Notes: generated by a model not told the origin, from the letters alone. DNA of 64,000 nucleotides from Companilactobacillus kimchiensis (GCF_001438805.1 NZ_JQCF01000005.1:1-64000), one strand, 5' to 3'. Shown: positions 1 to 9,126, counted from the stretch's first letter. Program-made: numbers and translations.

Positions 1-14
1 TCGGTAATTAAAAA

Positions 15-596
15 TTACCTCCTACTCGATTGGGTGTTACGAATATTAGGCAATAATAATTCTAAGGCAACCCAGAAAAGTGCGGTTACACTGACACCCA
101 AGAAGGCAATTTCAGGCCACCAAATGGCAAGAAAACTAACAATTATTTGAACTCCAATTAAGGACCAAAAGGCTAAATTACCGGCGCTAGGGATAACTCG
201 CTTAGTAATTCCCTTATTAATTTCTGTAGAAAATAGTCGGAATGATAAATTGGTTAGCAGGAATGAAAGTCCATAAAGTATTTCTGGTGGGGCACTGTGT
301 GGAAAACGTCCGACCCAACCAGTAGTGAAAGGAATGAAGGACATGGTCAGCAACAATAGACCATTGATCCATAACACGCGGACATTGGGTTCCTTGAGTT
401 GAACAAGCATCCAATGGTGAGTGACCCAAAATGAAAAGATTAAAATAAAACTGACAACATAAGCGATGAAGGTTGGAATTAATGGTTGCAGTGCATTCCA
501 AGTCGAATGTTCTGGGACCTTTAATTCTAAAACCATGATCGTCAAAATAATGGCAAAGACTCCATCTGAAAAGGCCTCTAGTCGTGATTTACTCAT
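15..596 (-). CDS. TMEM175-family potassium channel protein
   Basis: This 193-residue protein is hydrophobic almost throughout, with about six predicted membrane segments. It opens with the TMEM175 (DUF1211) signature: Arg5 followed by FSDGVFAI at residues 9-16 in the first helix. Bacterial members form K+-permeable channels in the cytoplasmic membrane, and the length is normal for the single-repeat bacterial type. The start is the only Met that keeps the signature in helix 1. The gene is complete although its stop lies only 14 bases from the window edge. It is not obviously in an operon with opp, because a strong terminator lies between them. The family is clear; the physiological role is not known from sequence. 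Confidence 0.85.
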   Translation of the reverse strand: MSKSRLEAFSDGVFAIILTIMVLELKVPEHSTWNALQPLIPTFIAYVVSFILIFSFWVTHHWMLVQLKEPNVRVLWINGLLLLTMSFIPFTTGWVGRFPHSAPPEILYGLSFLLTNLSFRLFSTEINKGITKRVIPSAGNLAFWSLIGVQIIVSFLAIWWPEIAFLGVSVTALFWVALELLLPNIRNTQSSRR

Positions 597-1242
597 TTAT
601 AATTTACCCCCTCAAGTAAACATGTGAATTTCATTTATTATCTTACAATATTTATTAATAGTATGGCATTACAAGCTATTAATAAGTAGAAACTAGGTCG
701 CAAAGTCGATTTTTCTTCACAATTAAGTACCATTTATTTCGTACTTTCCAAACGTTAAGTTCATATTTTCCCGTTATTATATAAGCATAGTCAAGAAACG
801 AAGAGGTAACTCTTCAATGACTATATTAAATAGATAATTAACTAACTGAAAAAATCCTATGAACTAATCTTTTATATATCCTCCCCCAAAAAGACAACAA
901 ATAGAATTTAAAAATATATTTCCTCCCCAGAGATATAGTAGAATTTAAAAACGAAAGAAGATAAAGCCTATGAAAAATAATCTAAATACGAAAAGAGCTA
1001 GCCAATCGGCTAGCTCTTTTACTTTGTAAAATAATATTTTTGGTATTGGATTTTGTAGGATTTGAATTTGTATCAGATACATTGATCAATGATGTCTGCA
1101 CGCATCGTTGATTTCCGTTTTCTTATTGAAACGAACTGCAATCAACAGCTTTCTGTGCTTACTACGTATTGGCAACGACTTGCTTTGCAACTCATAACCG
1201 ATACTAGGTAATGCTCAAAAGCTAAACGTTGATTTCCGTTCT
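597..1242. other. 646-bp non-coding stretch between oppF and the TMEM175 gene
   Basis: I see no convincing gene here. It contains an imperfect two-part hairpin at 787-824 (ATAGTCA/TGACTAT outside, GAAGAG/CTCTTC inside), a strong bidirectional terminator at 991-1020, and a 14-bp direct repeat CGTTGATTTCCGTT at 1106-1119 and 1227-1240. The second copy ends 2 bp from the oppF stop. The region upstream of the TMEM175 gene presumably holds its promoter. Confidence 0.6.
991..1020. terminator. Bidirectional intrinsic terminator downstream of opp
   Basis: A perfect 13-bp stem (AAAAGAGCTAGCC with its complement) closes a 4-nt loop AATC. It has a U-tract on either strand, so it can end the opp transcript coming from the right. 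Confidence 0.85.
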
Positions 1243-2169
1243 CTATTTCTTATACTTAGCGGCTTCTTCATTACTGCAATAAAGGAAGTGACCAGGTAAT
1301 ACTTCTTGAAGTCTTTGATCGTCCTTGAAAGGACTCTTGTGATCAAAGTCGATTCTTGTTCGTTGCTTTTCAATTTCTGGATCAGGAACTGGAATGGCTG
1401 ACAAGAGGCTTTGAGTATAGGCATGTAATGGATTGTTGTAAATCTCATTAGATTCAGCCAGCTCAACGATTTTCCCACGATACATAACAGCGATACGATC
1501 ACTGATGTATTTAACCATGGAAAGATCATGGGCGATGAAGAGGTAAGTCAAACCTTGTTTCTTTTGAATATCTTGCATCAAGTTAACAACCTGAGCTTGG
1601 ATAGAAACATCAAGGGCTGAGATAGGTTCATCGGCAATGATGAATTGGGGATCAACGGCCAAAGCACGGGCAATTCCGATACGTTGACGTTGACCACCGG
1701 AGAACTCATAAGGGTAACGAGTCATATGCTCAGGATTTAAGTTAACCATGTCGAGCAATTCACGGACTCTTTGGTCACGTTCTTGGTCATTTTTGACAAG
1801 ATTATGAACATCAAGACCTTCGGCGATAATATCCTTAACTTTCATTCTGGGATTCAATGAAGCGTATGGATCTTGGAAAATCATCTGCATTTCACGACGG
1901 AATTCCTTCATCTTAGGACCGTGACTCTTGATCTTACTGATGTCTTGGCCGTTGAAGAAAATGTGACCATCAGTTGGGTTGTAAAGTCTGATAATACTAC
2001 GTCCAGTGGTACTTTTACCAGAACCAGATTCCCCAACGAGTCCAAAGGTTTCACCCTTATAGATGTCAAAGGAAACATCATCAACAGCTTTAACTTCATT
2101 AGGTTTACCAATGTTGAAATATTGTTTTAGATTTTTTACGGATACGATTACTTCTCTGTCATCTGCCAT
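1243..2169 (-). CDS. oppF: Oligopeptide ABC transporter ATP-binding protein OppF
   Basis: This 308-residue ABC ATPase powers oligopeptide import together with OppD. Walker A GESGSGKS is at residues 46-53, the signature FSGGQRQR starts near 156, and Walker B IIADEP is at 177-182. The short C-terminal oligopeptide-transporter extension ends in the usual LPGHFLYCSNEE-type segment. It is the last gene of the minus-strand order oppA-B-C-D-F. Its ATG overlaps the oppD stop by one base, which implies translational coupling. A terminator follows at 991-1020. In lactobacilli this system supplies amino acids from casein-type peptides and can also import signalling peptides. Confidence 0.95.
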   Translation of the reverse strand: MADDREVIVSVKNLKQYFNIGKPNEVKAVDDVSFDIYKGETFGLVGESGSGKSTTGRSIIRLYNPTDGHIFFNGQDISKIKSHGPKMKEFRREMQMIFQDPYASLNPRMKVKDIIAEGLDVHNLVKNDQERDQRVRELLDMVNLNPEHMTRYPYEFSGGQRQRIGIARALAVDPQFIIADEPISALDVSIQAQVVNLMQDIQKKQGLTYLFIAHDLSMVKYISDRIAVMYRGKIVELAESNEIYNNPLHAYTQSLLSAIPVPDPEIEKQRTRIDFDHKSPFKDDQRLQEVLPGHFLYCSNEEAAKYKK

Positions 2170-3215
2170 TATTTAGCATTGCCTCCTAATTTCTTAAACT
2201 TCTCATAACGATTGAGAATTCCTGCTGGTGGTGTAACTTTTGGTGCATCTGGATGAAGCAACCAAGTAGCAGCAAAGTGATGCTTGGATACTTGGAAAAA
2301 TGGTGGTTGTTGTTCTTCATCAATTTGCATAGCGTACGCATTACGTGGTGCAAAGGCATCACCTGCTGGTGGGTCCAATAGGTTTGGTGGAGTACCAGGA
2401 ATTGAGTTCAAACGAGCATCTTCGTTGGTATCTAGGGTAGGCATTGAGTCTAACAAACCCCATGTGTATGGATGTTGAGGATTGAAGAAAATATCATCAA
2501 CGGAACCATATTCAACGAAACGACCGGCATACATGACAGCTACACGATCGGCGATACCAGCGACAACACCCAAGTCATGGGTGATGAAAATGATTGAAGT
2601 ACCAATTTTTTGTTGTAATTCTCTTAATAGATCGATGATTTGTGCTTGAACAGTAACGTCAAGGGCAGTAGTTGGTTCATCAGCGATTAGTATTTCTGGA
2701 TAATCAACGATGGCAATTGCGATAACGATACGTTGACGTTGCCCACCAGAGAATTGGTGAGGGTAGTCATTCATTCTGGCTGCAGGGTTAGGAATTCCAA
2801 CCAAGCGAAGAACTTCTTCAGCACGTTTTAAGGCATCTTTTTTGGAAACGTTATTGTGAATCAAAAGAGGTTCAGCAACTTGTTTGCCAATTGTCATAGT
2901 AGGATCAAGAGATGTCATTGGATCCTGGAAGATCATCGAGATTTTGTTTCCACGAAGATTATCCATTTCCTTAGCATTCTTTTGAAGTAGATCATCACCA
3001 TGATAAAGGATTTCTCCTTTAGAGATTGTGGCGTTTGAGGCCAATAATTGTAAGATTGAACGAACTGTGATGGACTTACCAGAACCAGATTCACCAACAA
3101 TAGCTAAGGTTTCACCGGCATTTAAATGGAAGTTAACACCACGGATGGCATGGACGACACCATTATAGGTGTCAAAATCGACATGCAAATCTTTTACTTC
3201 TAGAATTTTATCCAT
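2169..3215 (-). CDS. oppD: Oligopeptide ABC transporter ATP-binding protein OppD
   Basis: This 348-residue ABC ATPase of the Opp/Dpp class has Walker A GESGSGKS at 41-48, SGGQ at 156-159 and Walker B ILIADEP. Its C-terminal oligopeptide domain contains PPNLLDPPAG and FAPRNAYAM. The cysteines that some OppD/DppD proteins carry in this extension are absent (GDAFAPRN instead of a Cys-containing motif). I recall this as usual for lactic acid bacterial OppD, so I do not treat it as a defect. It lies 16 bp downstream of oppC and overlaps oppF by one base. It forms the nucleotide-binding heterodimer with OppF. Confidence 0.95.
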   Translation of the reverse strand: MDKILEVKDLHVDFDTYNGVVHAIRGVNFHLNAGETLAIVGESGSGKSITVRSILQLLASNATISKGEILYHGDDLLQKNAKEMDNLRGNKISMIFQDPMTSLDPTMTIGKQVAEPLLIHNNVSKKDALKRAEEVLRLVGIPNPAARMNDYPHQFSGGQRQRIVIAIAIVDYPEILIADEPTTALDVTVQAQIIDLLRELQQKIGTSIIFITHDLGVVAGIADRVAVMYAGRFVEYGSVDDIFFNPQHPYTWGLLDSMPTLDTNEDARLNSIPGTPPNLLDPPAGDAFAPRNAYAMQIDEEQQPPFFQVSKHHFAATWLLHPDAPKVTPPAGILNRYEKFKKLGGNAK

Positions 3216-3231
3216 TACGATTTCTCCTTAG

Positions 3232-4257
3232 TTAGTGTTCAGATGATTGTGGGTCAAAGGCATCACGTAAACCGTCACCTAGAAGGTTAGTGGCAATCAT
3301 GATAATACTCAAGATAATAGCTGGAGCCCACATTTGATATGGTAAGAATCTGAAGGCTTTTTGACCATCTGATAAAAGTGTACCTAATGATGCGTTTGGT
3401 GCGGGAATACCAATACCAATGAAACTTAAGAAAGCTTCGAAGAAAATGGCATTGGGGATAGTGAACATTGTTTGAATGATGATTGTTGAAGAAAGGTTAG
3501 GAATTAAATGTTTAGTAGCAATCTTAGTAGATGATTCACCAAGTGTTCGAGCTGCTAAAATATATTCCTGTTCCTTCAATTGGAAAGTCTGCGCCCGGAC
3601 CAGACGGGCCATGGTTACCCAACCAGTGATAGCAATCGCAATAACGATTGATGTTAAACCTGGTTTTAAGACGATCATCATCAAGATAACAACGATCAAG
3701 TTAGGAACTGATGAAACAATTTCAACGATACGTTGCATGAAGGTATCAGTTTTGCCACCTTTCCAACCAGAAACGATACCGTAAGGTACCCCGATTAGAA
3801 GGTCAACTAATGTAGCAAGAACGGCAACGATTAATGAAAGTCTAGTACCATAGATAATTCTTGAAAGAAGATCACGTCCAAGGTAATCAGTACCAAGGAT
3901 AAATGAAGTTCCCTTAGGTGCACCGGCCTGCTTGTAAGCATCGACCATTTTGCCACCCATATTTTGATATCCATTCATACCAGGGATATTCAAATTACCT
4001 AATTTAGGAGGGAGGTTAGACATGGTAACATTTTGAGCATTAGGATTATGTGGAGCAATGATTGGGGCAAAGATTGAAATTAAGACAATGATTGAAATTA
4101 AGGTTAAACAAACAACCGCAACCTTGTTTTTAAACAAACGACGACGAACATCTTGCATGTATGTAAGTGCCGGTGTGCTGATTTTTTCTTGTTCAGCATT
4201 ATTTTCATCATGAACTAATTTAAATTTTTCCTTGGGAGTTTGAGGAATCTGTTCCAT
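3232..4257 (-). CDS. oppC: Oligopeptide ABC transporter permease OppC
   Basis: This 341-residue inner-membrane permease has a hydrophilic N-terminal tail of about 45 residues, an early membrane helix, and a later BPD-transp-1 core. The EAA-type cytoplasmic loop reads about AARTLGESSTKIATKHLIPN. It belongs to the OppC/DppC family and pairs with OppB to form the peptide channel. The start codon overlaps the oppB stop by one base, as expected in a coupled operon. Length and domain order are normal. Confidence 0.93.
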   Translation of the reverse strand: MEQIPQTPKEKFKLVHDENNAEQEKISTPALTYMQDVRRRLFKNKVAVVCLTLISIIVLISIFAPIIAPHNPNAQNVTMSNLPPKLGNLNIPGMNGYQNMGGKMVDAYKQAGAPKGTSFILGTDYLGRDLLSRIIYGTRLSLIVAVLATLVDLLIGVPYGIVSGWKGGKTDTFMQRIVEIVSSVPNLIVVILMMIVLKPGLTSIVIAIAITGWVTMARLVRAQTFQLKEQEYILAARTLGESSTKIATKHLIPNLSSTIIIQTMFTIPNAIFFEAFLSFIGIGIPAPNASLGTLLSDGQKAFRFLPYQMWAPAIILSIIMIATNLLGDGLRDAFDPQSSEH

Positions 4258-5189
4258 TATTCTTTACCTCCATTTCCTAGTCTAATTCTTGGATCGATTA
4301 GTCCGTAAAGGATATCGACGATCAAGTAAACTATGATTAATAAGAATGAATAGAAAATTGTAAGACCCATGATTGTAGGGTAATCATTTGTTGTAATAGA
4401 TTTAACGAATTGTTCACCAATACCAGGAATTGAGAAGATGTTCTCAACAACCATTGAACCAGTCATAACTGAAACAGCCATAGGACCAATGATAGTAACA
4501 ACTGGAATCAACGAGTTACGAAGTGCATGTTTAGTAACTACTTTCCAAGAAGAGTTACCTTTGGCTTTGGCTAACTCGATGTAATCACTACTCATAACAT
4601 CGACCATCTCAGTTCTCATGAACCGGGCGACAGTACCTAATGGTAAAGCTGCCAAGGCGATTGTTGGTAGGATACTTGATTGGAAGTTATCCCAAAGAGC
4701 AACTGGGAAAATTCTCCATTTGTAAGCTAGGTAGAATTGAAGTAGTACGGCTAAAACGAAAGATGGAATTGATAGTCCAAGGATTGATACGAAAGTTGCC
4801 AAGGTATCAGCCCATGTGTTCTTACGAATAGCAGCAACGGCACCTAGTAGGATACCGAAAACAGTACCAACGACCATTGCTTGGGCACCAATTTGCATTG
4901 ATGGAGCAAGTCTTTGACCGATTAGAGCTGTAACAGGTTCATTGTTAAATTGGAAAGAAGTTCCAAGGTTACCTTGTAATAATCCACCCATATAACGAAC
5001 ATATTGAACAAATACCGATTGATCTAATCCATACTGCGCTTTAACGATCTTCAATTGATCCGGTGACATCCGGTTCTGGTTAGAGAACGGAGTACCAGGA
5101 AGCAACTTCATTAAGAAGAATGTTAATGAGGCAATAATGAAAAGGGTCAAAAAGAGGTAAAAAATTCTTTTGAGAATATATTTAGTCAT
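4257..5189 (-). CDS. oppB: Oligopeptide ABC transporter permease OppB
   Basis: This 310-residue permease starts with the typical OppB N-terminus (MTKYILKRIFYLF, then a long hydrophobic helix with LPGTPF). It carries the EAA-like loop ELAKAKGNSSWKVVTKHALRN and about six membrane helices. It sits 23 bp after oppA and overlaps oppC by one base. With OppC it forms the translocation path for peptides delivered by OppA. Confidence 0.94.
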   Translation of the reverse strand: MTKYILKRIFYLFLTLFIIASLTFFLMKLLPGTPFSNQNRMSPDQLKIVKAQYGLDQSVFVQYVRYMGGLLQGNLGTSFQFNNEPVTALIGQRLAPSMQIGAQAMVVGTVFGILLGAVAAIRKNTWADTLATFVSILGLSIPSFVLAVLLQFYLAYKWRIFPVALWDNFQSSILPTIALAALPLGTVARFMRTEMVDVMSSDYIELAKAKGNSSWKVVTKHALRNSLIPVVTIIGPMAVSVMTGSMVVENIFSIPGIGEQFVKSITTNDYPTIMGLTIFYSFLLIIVYLIVDILYGLIDPRIRLGNGGKE

Positions 5190-5212
5190 TATTTAATCTC
5201 CCTCGCCTTTGA

Positions 5213-6847
5213 TTATTTTTTGAAAGTAGTAACAAGGTTATAACTACCATTTGGTGTAATTGTGTAGTTCTTAACGTTAGTTCTAGTTAAGTTAGCTTGA
5301 CTAGATTGATACAAAGGAATGGCACCTTGTTCATCGTTCAAAATCTTAGTTGCTTGTAACATATCTTGCCATCTAGCTTCTTCGTTAGTGGCATCAGTTG
5401 TAGCGGATTTATTAACTAAATCGTCATATTGTTTATTTGAGTACTTACCATTATTTTGAGGATTACCAGTTGTGAAGATACCTAAGAATGTGTATGGATC
5501 TGGGTAATCAGCATTCCAACCGGTAACAACCATGTCGAAAGCACCTGATGTAGATTTATCTAGACGTGATTTAAATGGTACGTTTGATAAGGTGATGTTA
5601 ATACCAGGAAGATTTTTCTCCATTTCACCTTGTAAGTATTCGTTTTGTTTCTTAGAACCGTCAGTATCATCACCTAGAAGTGTGAAATTGAGATTCTTTT
5701 GACCGGTTTCAGCGATACCTTCCTTCCAAAGCTTCTTAGCTTCGGTTGGGTTGTAGGTTGAATACTTGCTAGTTGATTGAAGAGCTTTTTCCTTAGTGAA
5801 ATCAACCTTAGTCTTAGGATTGTATGACATACCTTCAGGAATAATAGTATTTTCAATACTACCAGTCTTACCAAGCACATTATTTGTTAATTGATCACGA
5901 TTGATCGACATTGAAATAGCCTGTCTGATTTTGGCATTTTGGAAGAATTTGTATTTCTTTTGGTTAAGTTCGATATAGAAGTTAGCTGCTTGTTTATCAA
6001 TAGAGAAAGTCTTGTAATTGGAAACTTGACGAGCAGTGTCACCACTGATTTTTTCAAGACGGTTGATACGGTTAGCATCGTAAAGGTTTAAACCAGTATT
6101 AGCATCCTTAACAACGTAGTATTGAACCTTGTGTAGTTTAACTGCTTTAGCATTCCAATACTTGTTATTCTTAACTTCAGTCCAACTGTTATTTGAAACA
6201 GTCCAGTTAACTAGTTTGTAAGGTCCGTTGAAGACCATACCAGCGCTCTTTAGACCATATTGTTTGCCGGCCTTTTCTACAGCTGGTTTGTATTGAGGGT
6301 AGAATGTTGAATTACCCATTAAACTATTGAAATATGGGATAGGATCTTCAAGAGTAACTTGAAGTTTGTAAGGTCCTAAGGCTTTGATCCCCAAAGTATC
6401 TACGGGCTTCTTACCAGCATTGATCTTATCAGCGTTGAGAATACCAGAATAGATGTAGGCATATTGAGAAGCTGTTTTAGGATCAACAGTTCTGCGCCAT
6501 GCGTAAACGAAATCGTTAGCTGTAACGGGTTTACCATTTGACCAGTTAGTATGTTTCAAGTCGAAGGTATAAGTTTTACCGTTATTAGTAGGCTTAACAA
6601 TCTTCTTAGCTATGGCAGGTTTTAATTCTTTACCATCAAATCGGTAGAGACCTTCCATAGTGTTGGTAATATTTTGAGCCCCGATAACATCGGTGTTCAT
6701 AGATGAATCCATTGTTGCAATAACATCACTGGAACTGATTGATAGGGTGTCTTTGCTATCTTTTTCAGAAGCGGAACCACAACCACTCAGAACTAAAGCT
6801 AATAGAAATATCGGTAACAATGTAAGTAAATACTTCTTGTATTTCAT
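5213..6847 (-). CDS. oppA: Oligopeptide-binding lipoprotein OppA
   Basis: This 544-residue extracytoplasmic solute-binding protein belongs to SBP family 5. A lipoprotein signal peptide (MKYKKYLLTLLPIFLLALVL) is followed by lipobox LSGC with Cys23 as lipidation site. The mature protein carries the family core (LDPKTASQYAYIYSGI-like and NGPYKL segments) and the C-terminal region with NADYPDPYTFL. It captures peptides outside the cell and hands them to OppBC. It is first in the operon, with GGGAGG at 6855-6860 before the ATG. Confidence 0.95.
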   Translation of the reverse strand: MKYKKYLLTLLPIFLLALVLSGCGSASEKDSKDTLSISSSDVIATMDSSMNTDVIGAQNITNTMEGLYRFDGKELKPAIAKKIVKPTNNGKTYTFDLKHTNWSNGKPVTANDFVYAWRRTVDPKTASQYAYIYSGILNADKINAGKKPVDTLGIKALGPYKLQVTLEDPIPYFNSLMGNSTFYPQYKPAVEKAGKQYGLKSAGMVFNGPYKLVNWTVSNNSWTEVKNNKYWNAKAVKLHKVQYYVVKDANTGLNLYDANRINRLEKISGDTARQVSNYKTFSIDKQAANFYIELNQKKYKFFQNAKIRQAISMSINRDQLTNNVLGKTGSIENTIIPEGMSYNPKTKVDFTKEKALQSTSKYSTYNPTEAKKLWKEGIAETGQKNLNFTLLGDDTDGSKKQNEYLQGEMEKNLPGINITLSNVPFKSRLDKSTSGAFDMVVTGWNADYPDPYTFLGIFTTGNPQNNGKYSNKQYDDLVNKSATTDATNEEARWQDMLQATKILNDEQGAIPLYQSSQANLTRTNVKNYTITPNGSYNLVTTFKK

Positions 6848-6876
6848 TGTTCAACCTCCCTAAAATAATTATTATT

Positions 6877-6904
6877 AGAATACACTAATGAATATTAAAA
6901 ACAA
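6877..6904 (-). promoter_or_regulatory. Candidate promoter of the opp operon
   Basis: Read on the minus strand, TTGTTT (6899-6904) and TATTCT (6877-6882) are 16 bp apart and lie about 30 bp before the oppA start. This is only a consensus match; other AT-rich choices nearby are possible. Confidence 0.35.
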
Positions 6905-7015
6905 GTGCCCTTAATTAGAAAAAATCTAATGTTTATAAAAGAATAATACATTTTGGGATAAATTGCAAAGAAAAACGTGGTTAAAGTGAGATTCATTCAA
7001 CATTATTATAACAGC

Positions 7016-7054
7016 AAAAAAAAGACATCCAACCCAATTTTGGATTAGATGCCT
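7016..7054 (-). terminator. Terminator of hflX
   Basis: On the minus strand a 12-bp stem with G-U pairs (GGCATCTAATCC against GGGTTGGATGTC) closes an AAAATT loop and is followed by nine U. It lies 30 bp after the hflX stop and separates hflX from opp. Confidence 0.88.
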
Positions 7055-7083
7055 TAAAATTAAGATTATTTAATTAGAAAAAA

Positions 7084-8379
7084 TTAATTCTGTTCCAAAT
7101 CAGTTTGGACGTATTTATTAAATCTTTCTAATTCTTCGGGACTGAGGTTGGCCTTGATTAAGGAACCATCATTTGTAAACTCCTTTGTGAGCACTTGTGA
7201 GTTTCTAAGAACTTCTTCAGCAAGTTTTTGATCACTATAAGGAATCAATAGTTTAGTTTCTTGGTAATGAGCGAAAACCCTTTGTTTGATCAACCCAACT
7301 AGCTTACTGATTGAATCTTTGTCGATAGCTGAGTAATAGATATTATCTCCCTCAATAGAAGGGAATTCTTGACCAGGTTTCAAATCAGCTTTGTTGAAAG
7401 CATAAATCATTGGCTTATCAACGACACCGACTTCCTTCAAGGTCTTCTCTGTAACTTCGATCATATTTTGCCAATGTTCATCAGAAACATCGATAACTTG
7501 AATTAAGAGATCAGCATTTTGAGCCTCTTGCAAAGTAGTTTTAAATGATTCAACTAAATTGTGAGGTAGTTTGCTAACAAAACCAACAGTATCAGATAAT
7601 AGGAAACTTGAATTATCCTCAAGATCTATTCGGCGAACACTAGTGTCAAGGGTAGCGAAGAGCATATCTTTTTCAAAAACCTTACGATCTTGAGAGTCTT
7701 CTTTATTGAAGTTCAAGATACCGTTCATTGTAGTTGATTTACCAGCATTGGTATAACCAACTAATGAAACTAGAGGCAAAGTCGTATTAGTTCGACGTCT
7801 ACTTTGAATATCCACAGTTGTATCGACCGTTTTGAGTTCGTTACGTAAAAGGGTAATTCTATTTCTGATAACACGGCGATCCAATTCTAGTTTAGATTCA
7901 CCAGCACCACGGTTAGCTAATCCACCGGAGGCAGATTGTTGATCCAATGGGTTACCTGATGGATGAATTCTAGGTAATTGATATTTTAATTTAGCAATTT
8001 CTACTTGTAACTTAGCTTGCTTAGTTTGAGCACGATTAGAGAAGACTTGGAGAATCAATTCTGTTCGGTCCATGAAGATCAGACCAGTTTCTTTTTCAAG
8101 ATTTCTGATTTGTGAAGGGGTCAATTCATCGTTTAAAACGATAATTTGAATGTCGTCAGCATTGGCGATTTCCTTGATTTCAGTAACTTTACCAGAACCA
8201 AAGTAAGTTTTACCACTGACACTGTTCACATTTTGGACAATTGTGTCGGCAACTTCCATATTATTTGCTTCCACTAGGGCAGCTAGTTCTTGCATCGTAT
8301 ATTCAAAGTCAGGCTGTAGATGGCTGACACCGGCAACGATGACGCGTGTTTTTTCAAAGGTTAATTTAGATTCTTTCAT
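7084..8379 (-). CDS. hflX: Ribosome-associated GTPase HflX
   Basis: HflX is a GTPase that binds the 50S subunit and splits stalled or hibernating ribosomes. From the chosen start the protein has 431 residues. The N-terminal HflX domain is followed by the family linker (GGLANRGAGESKLE) and a G domain with G1 GYTNAGKST at about 208, G3 DTVGF and G4 NKAD. A longer reading from a GTG at 8397 is possible but unlikely, because the GGAGG ribosome binding site lies inside that extension, just before ATG 8379. It is a single-gene unit with its own terminator. Confidence 0.93.
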   Translation of the reverse strand: MKESKLTFEKTRVIVAGVSHLQPDFEYTMQELAALVEANNMEVADTIVQNVNSVSGKTYFGSGKVTEIKEIANADDIQIIVLNDELTPSQIRNLEKETGLIFMDRTELILQVFSNRAQTKQAKLQVEIAKLKYQLPRIHPSGNPLDQQSASGGLANRGAGESKLELDRRVIRNRITLLRNELKTVDTTVDIQSRRRTNTTLPLVSLVGYTNAGKSTTMNGILNFNKEDSQDRKVFEKDMLFATLDTSVRRIDLEDNSSFLLSDTVGFVSKLPHNLVESFKTTLQEAQNADLLIQVIDVSDEHWQNMIEVTEKTLKEVGVVDKPMIYAFNKADLKPGQEFPSIEGDNIYYSAIDKDSISKLVGLIKQRVFAHYQETKLLIPYSDQKLAEEVLRNSQVLTKEFTNDGSLIKANLSPEELERFNKYVQTDLEQN

Positions 8380-8570
8380 GTATCCTCCTGGTGGCACTTA
8401 TTACCCCGGGGATAAGAAATGCCATTTTATTATATAGTTGTTGAAATGATATTAGTCTTTAAGCGCATGATGAAAATACCATCCTTTCATAAGCTGTAAT
8501 AAATAATAACATGTAAGAGTTTGAAACGCCATATAATAGGTAGGAAGCGATTTCTAACGTTGTTAAGAAT

Positions 8571-8735
8571 TCCGCCTTCTCCAAAATTGGGATTTGGCTG
8601 GAACGTAGTGGGCACAACTTGAAGGCTCTTGTCCCAAGAGTCTTCAAGCTTGGTCTTATGCTAAGCCAGCAGAGTTCACTGACCAAGAATAATTTCACTA
8701 CTGAGCCAATCCCAGTTTTTGCTCCAGGCTAGTGT
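8571..8735 (+). repeat. Dispersed structured intergenic element, copy A
   Basis: This is one of the best-preserved copies of a recurrent element (compare 22501-22665). Outer stem TGGGATTTGGCT (8588-8599) pairs with AGCCAATCCCA (8704-8714). GTAGTG (8605-8610) pairs with CACTAC (8696-8701). Hairpin 2 is CTTGAAG (8618-8624) with CTTCAAG (8642-8648). Hairpin 3 is CTTGGTC (8649-8655) with GACCAAG (8681-8687). Stem sequences differ from copy B while pairing is kept. The core GGCTGGA-CGTAGTGGGCAC is nearly identical. A short minus-strand ORF crossing it is not believable as a gene. Confidence 0.75.
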
Positions 8736-8772
8736 CTTAGTATTTATGAAATATATTTAAGGATATAAAAAG

Positions 8773-8807
8773 GGTTATTCCGATTAATTTATCTAATTAG
8801 AATAACC
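8773..8807 (-). terminator. Terminator for the minus-strand two-TM miniprotein gene
   Basis: GGTTATTC (8773-8780) pairs with GAATAACC (8800-8807), with further A/U pairs inside. On the minus strand it is followed by CCTTTTTAT. It lies 110 bp beyond the stop at 8917. Confidence 0.65.
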
Positions 8808-8880
8808 TGATATTTTCCTTTAAAATGACTACATAAGTTAAATTGAATTCAAATATCTTTTAATTTAAACAATAATTTCG

Positions 8881-8910
8881 ATTTTTGTGGAAGACGGCAG
8901 TGAATAATCC
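8881..8910 (-). repeat. Dispersed intergenic element, inverted 5' fragment (copy F)
   Basis: Read on the minus strand this gives CTGCCGTCTTCCACAAAAAT, the same left end as copy B (TTGCCGTCTTCCACAAAAAT). The rest of the element is absent. It abuts the stop of the gene at 8917. Confidence 0.65.
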
Positions 8911-8916
8911 AAAAAA

Positions 8917-9126
8917 TTACAAAATAGGAGTTTGGTCATCTTCTGATTTTTTAGGCTTTGGTGTGTGGAACAGGCTCAACAAAAAGAACACAACGGCTGA
9001 AATGATAAAAATAGCATCAACTAAGATCCAAGTTGATTTGATTGAATGGTTGATAAAAATTAATCCAACAACGAGCATGGTAACGCCGTACCAGAAGTTG
9101 ATAGTTTTATAAAATTGCTTATTCAT
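8917..9126 (-). CDS. Small two-TM membrane protein
   Basis: This hypothetical protein has 69 residues from the ATG at 9126, preceded by GGAG at normal spacing. A TTG 15 bp upstream would place the ribosome binding site inside the gene, so I reject it. It opens MNKQFYKTINFWYGV, has two predicted membrane helices, and ends in a charged tail (HTPKPKKSEDDQ). The pattern FYxxxxFWxGV recurs in the 62-residue protein at 21600, so the two may be related. The function is unknown; small membrane proteins of this kind are common beside bacteriocin immunity genes. Confidence 0.6.
   Translation of the reverse strand: MNKQFYKTINFWYGVTMLVVGLIFINHSIKSTWILVDAIFIISAVVFFLLSLFHTPKPKKSEDDQTPIL

Noticed and set aside
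2169-3215. Missing cysteines in the OppD C-terminal domain as a defect
   Set aside because: As far as I recall, lactic acid bacterial OppD proteins normally lack them, and all ATPase motifs are intact.
8379-8397. GTG 8397 as hflX start
   Set aside because: The extension consists of the ribosome binding site for ATG 8379.
8459-8698. Minus-strand ORF of 79 codons
   Set aside because: It runs through the structured repeat copy A, has no ribosome binding site and no believable protein sequence.
8885-9112. Plus-strand ORF of 75 codons
   Set aside because: It is antisense to the small membrane protein gene and begins inside a repeat fragment.
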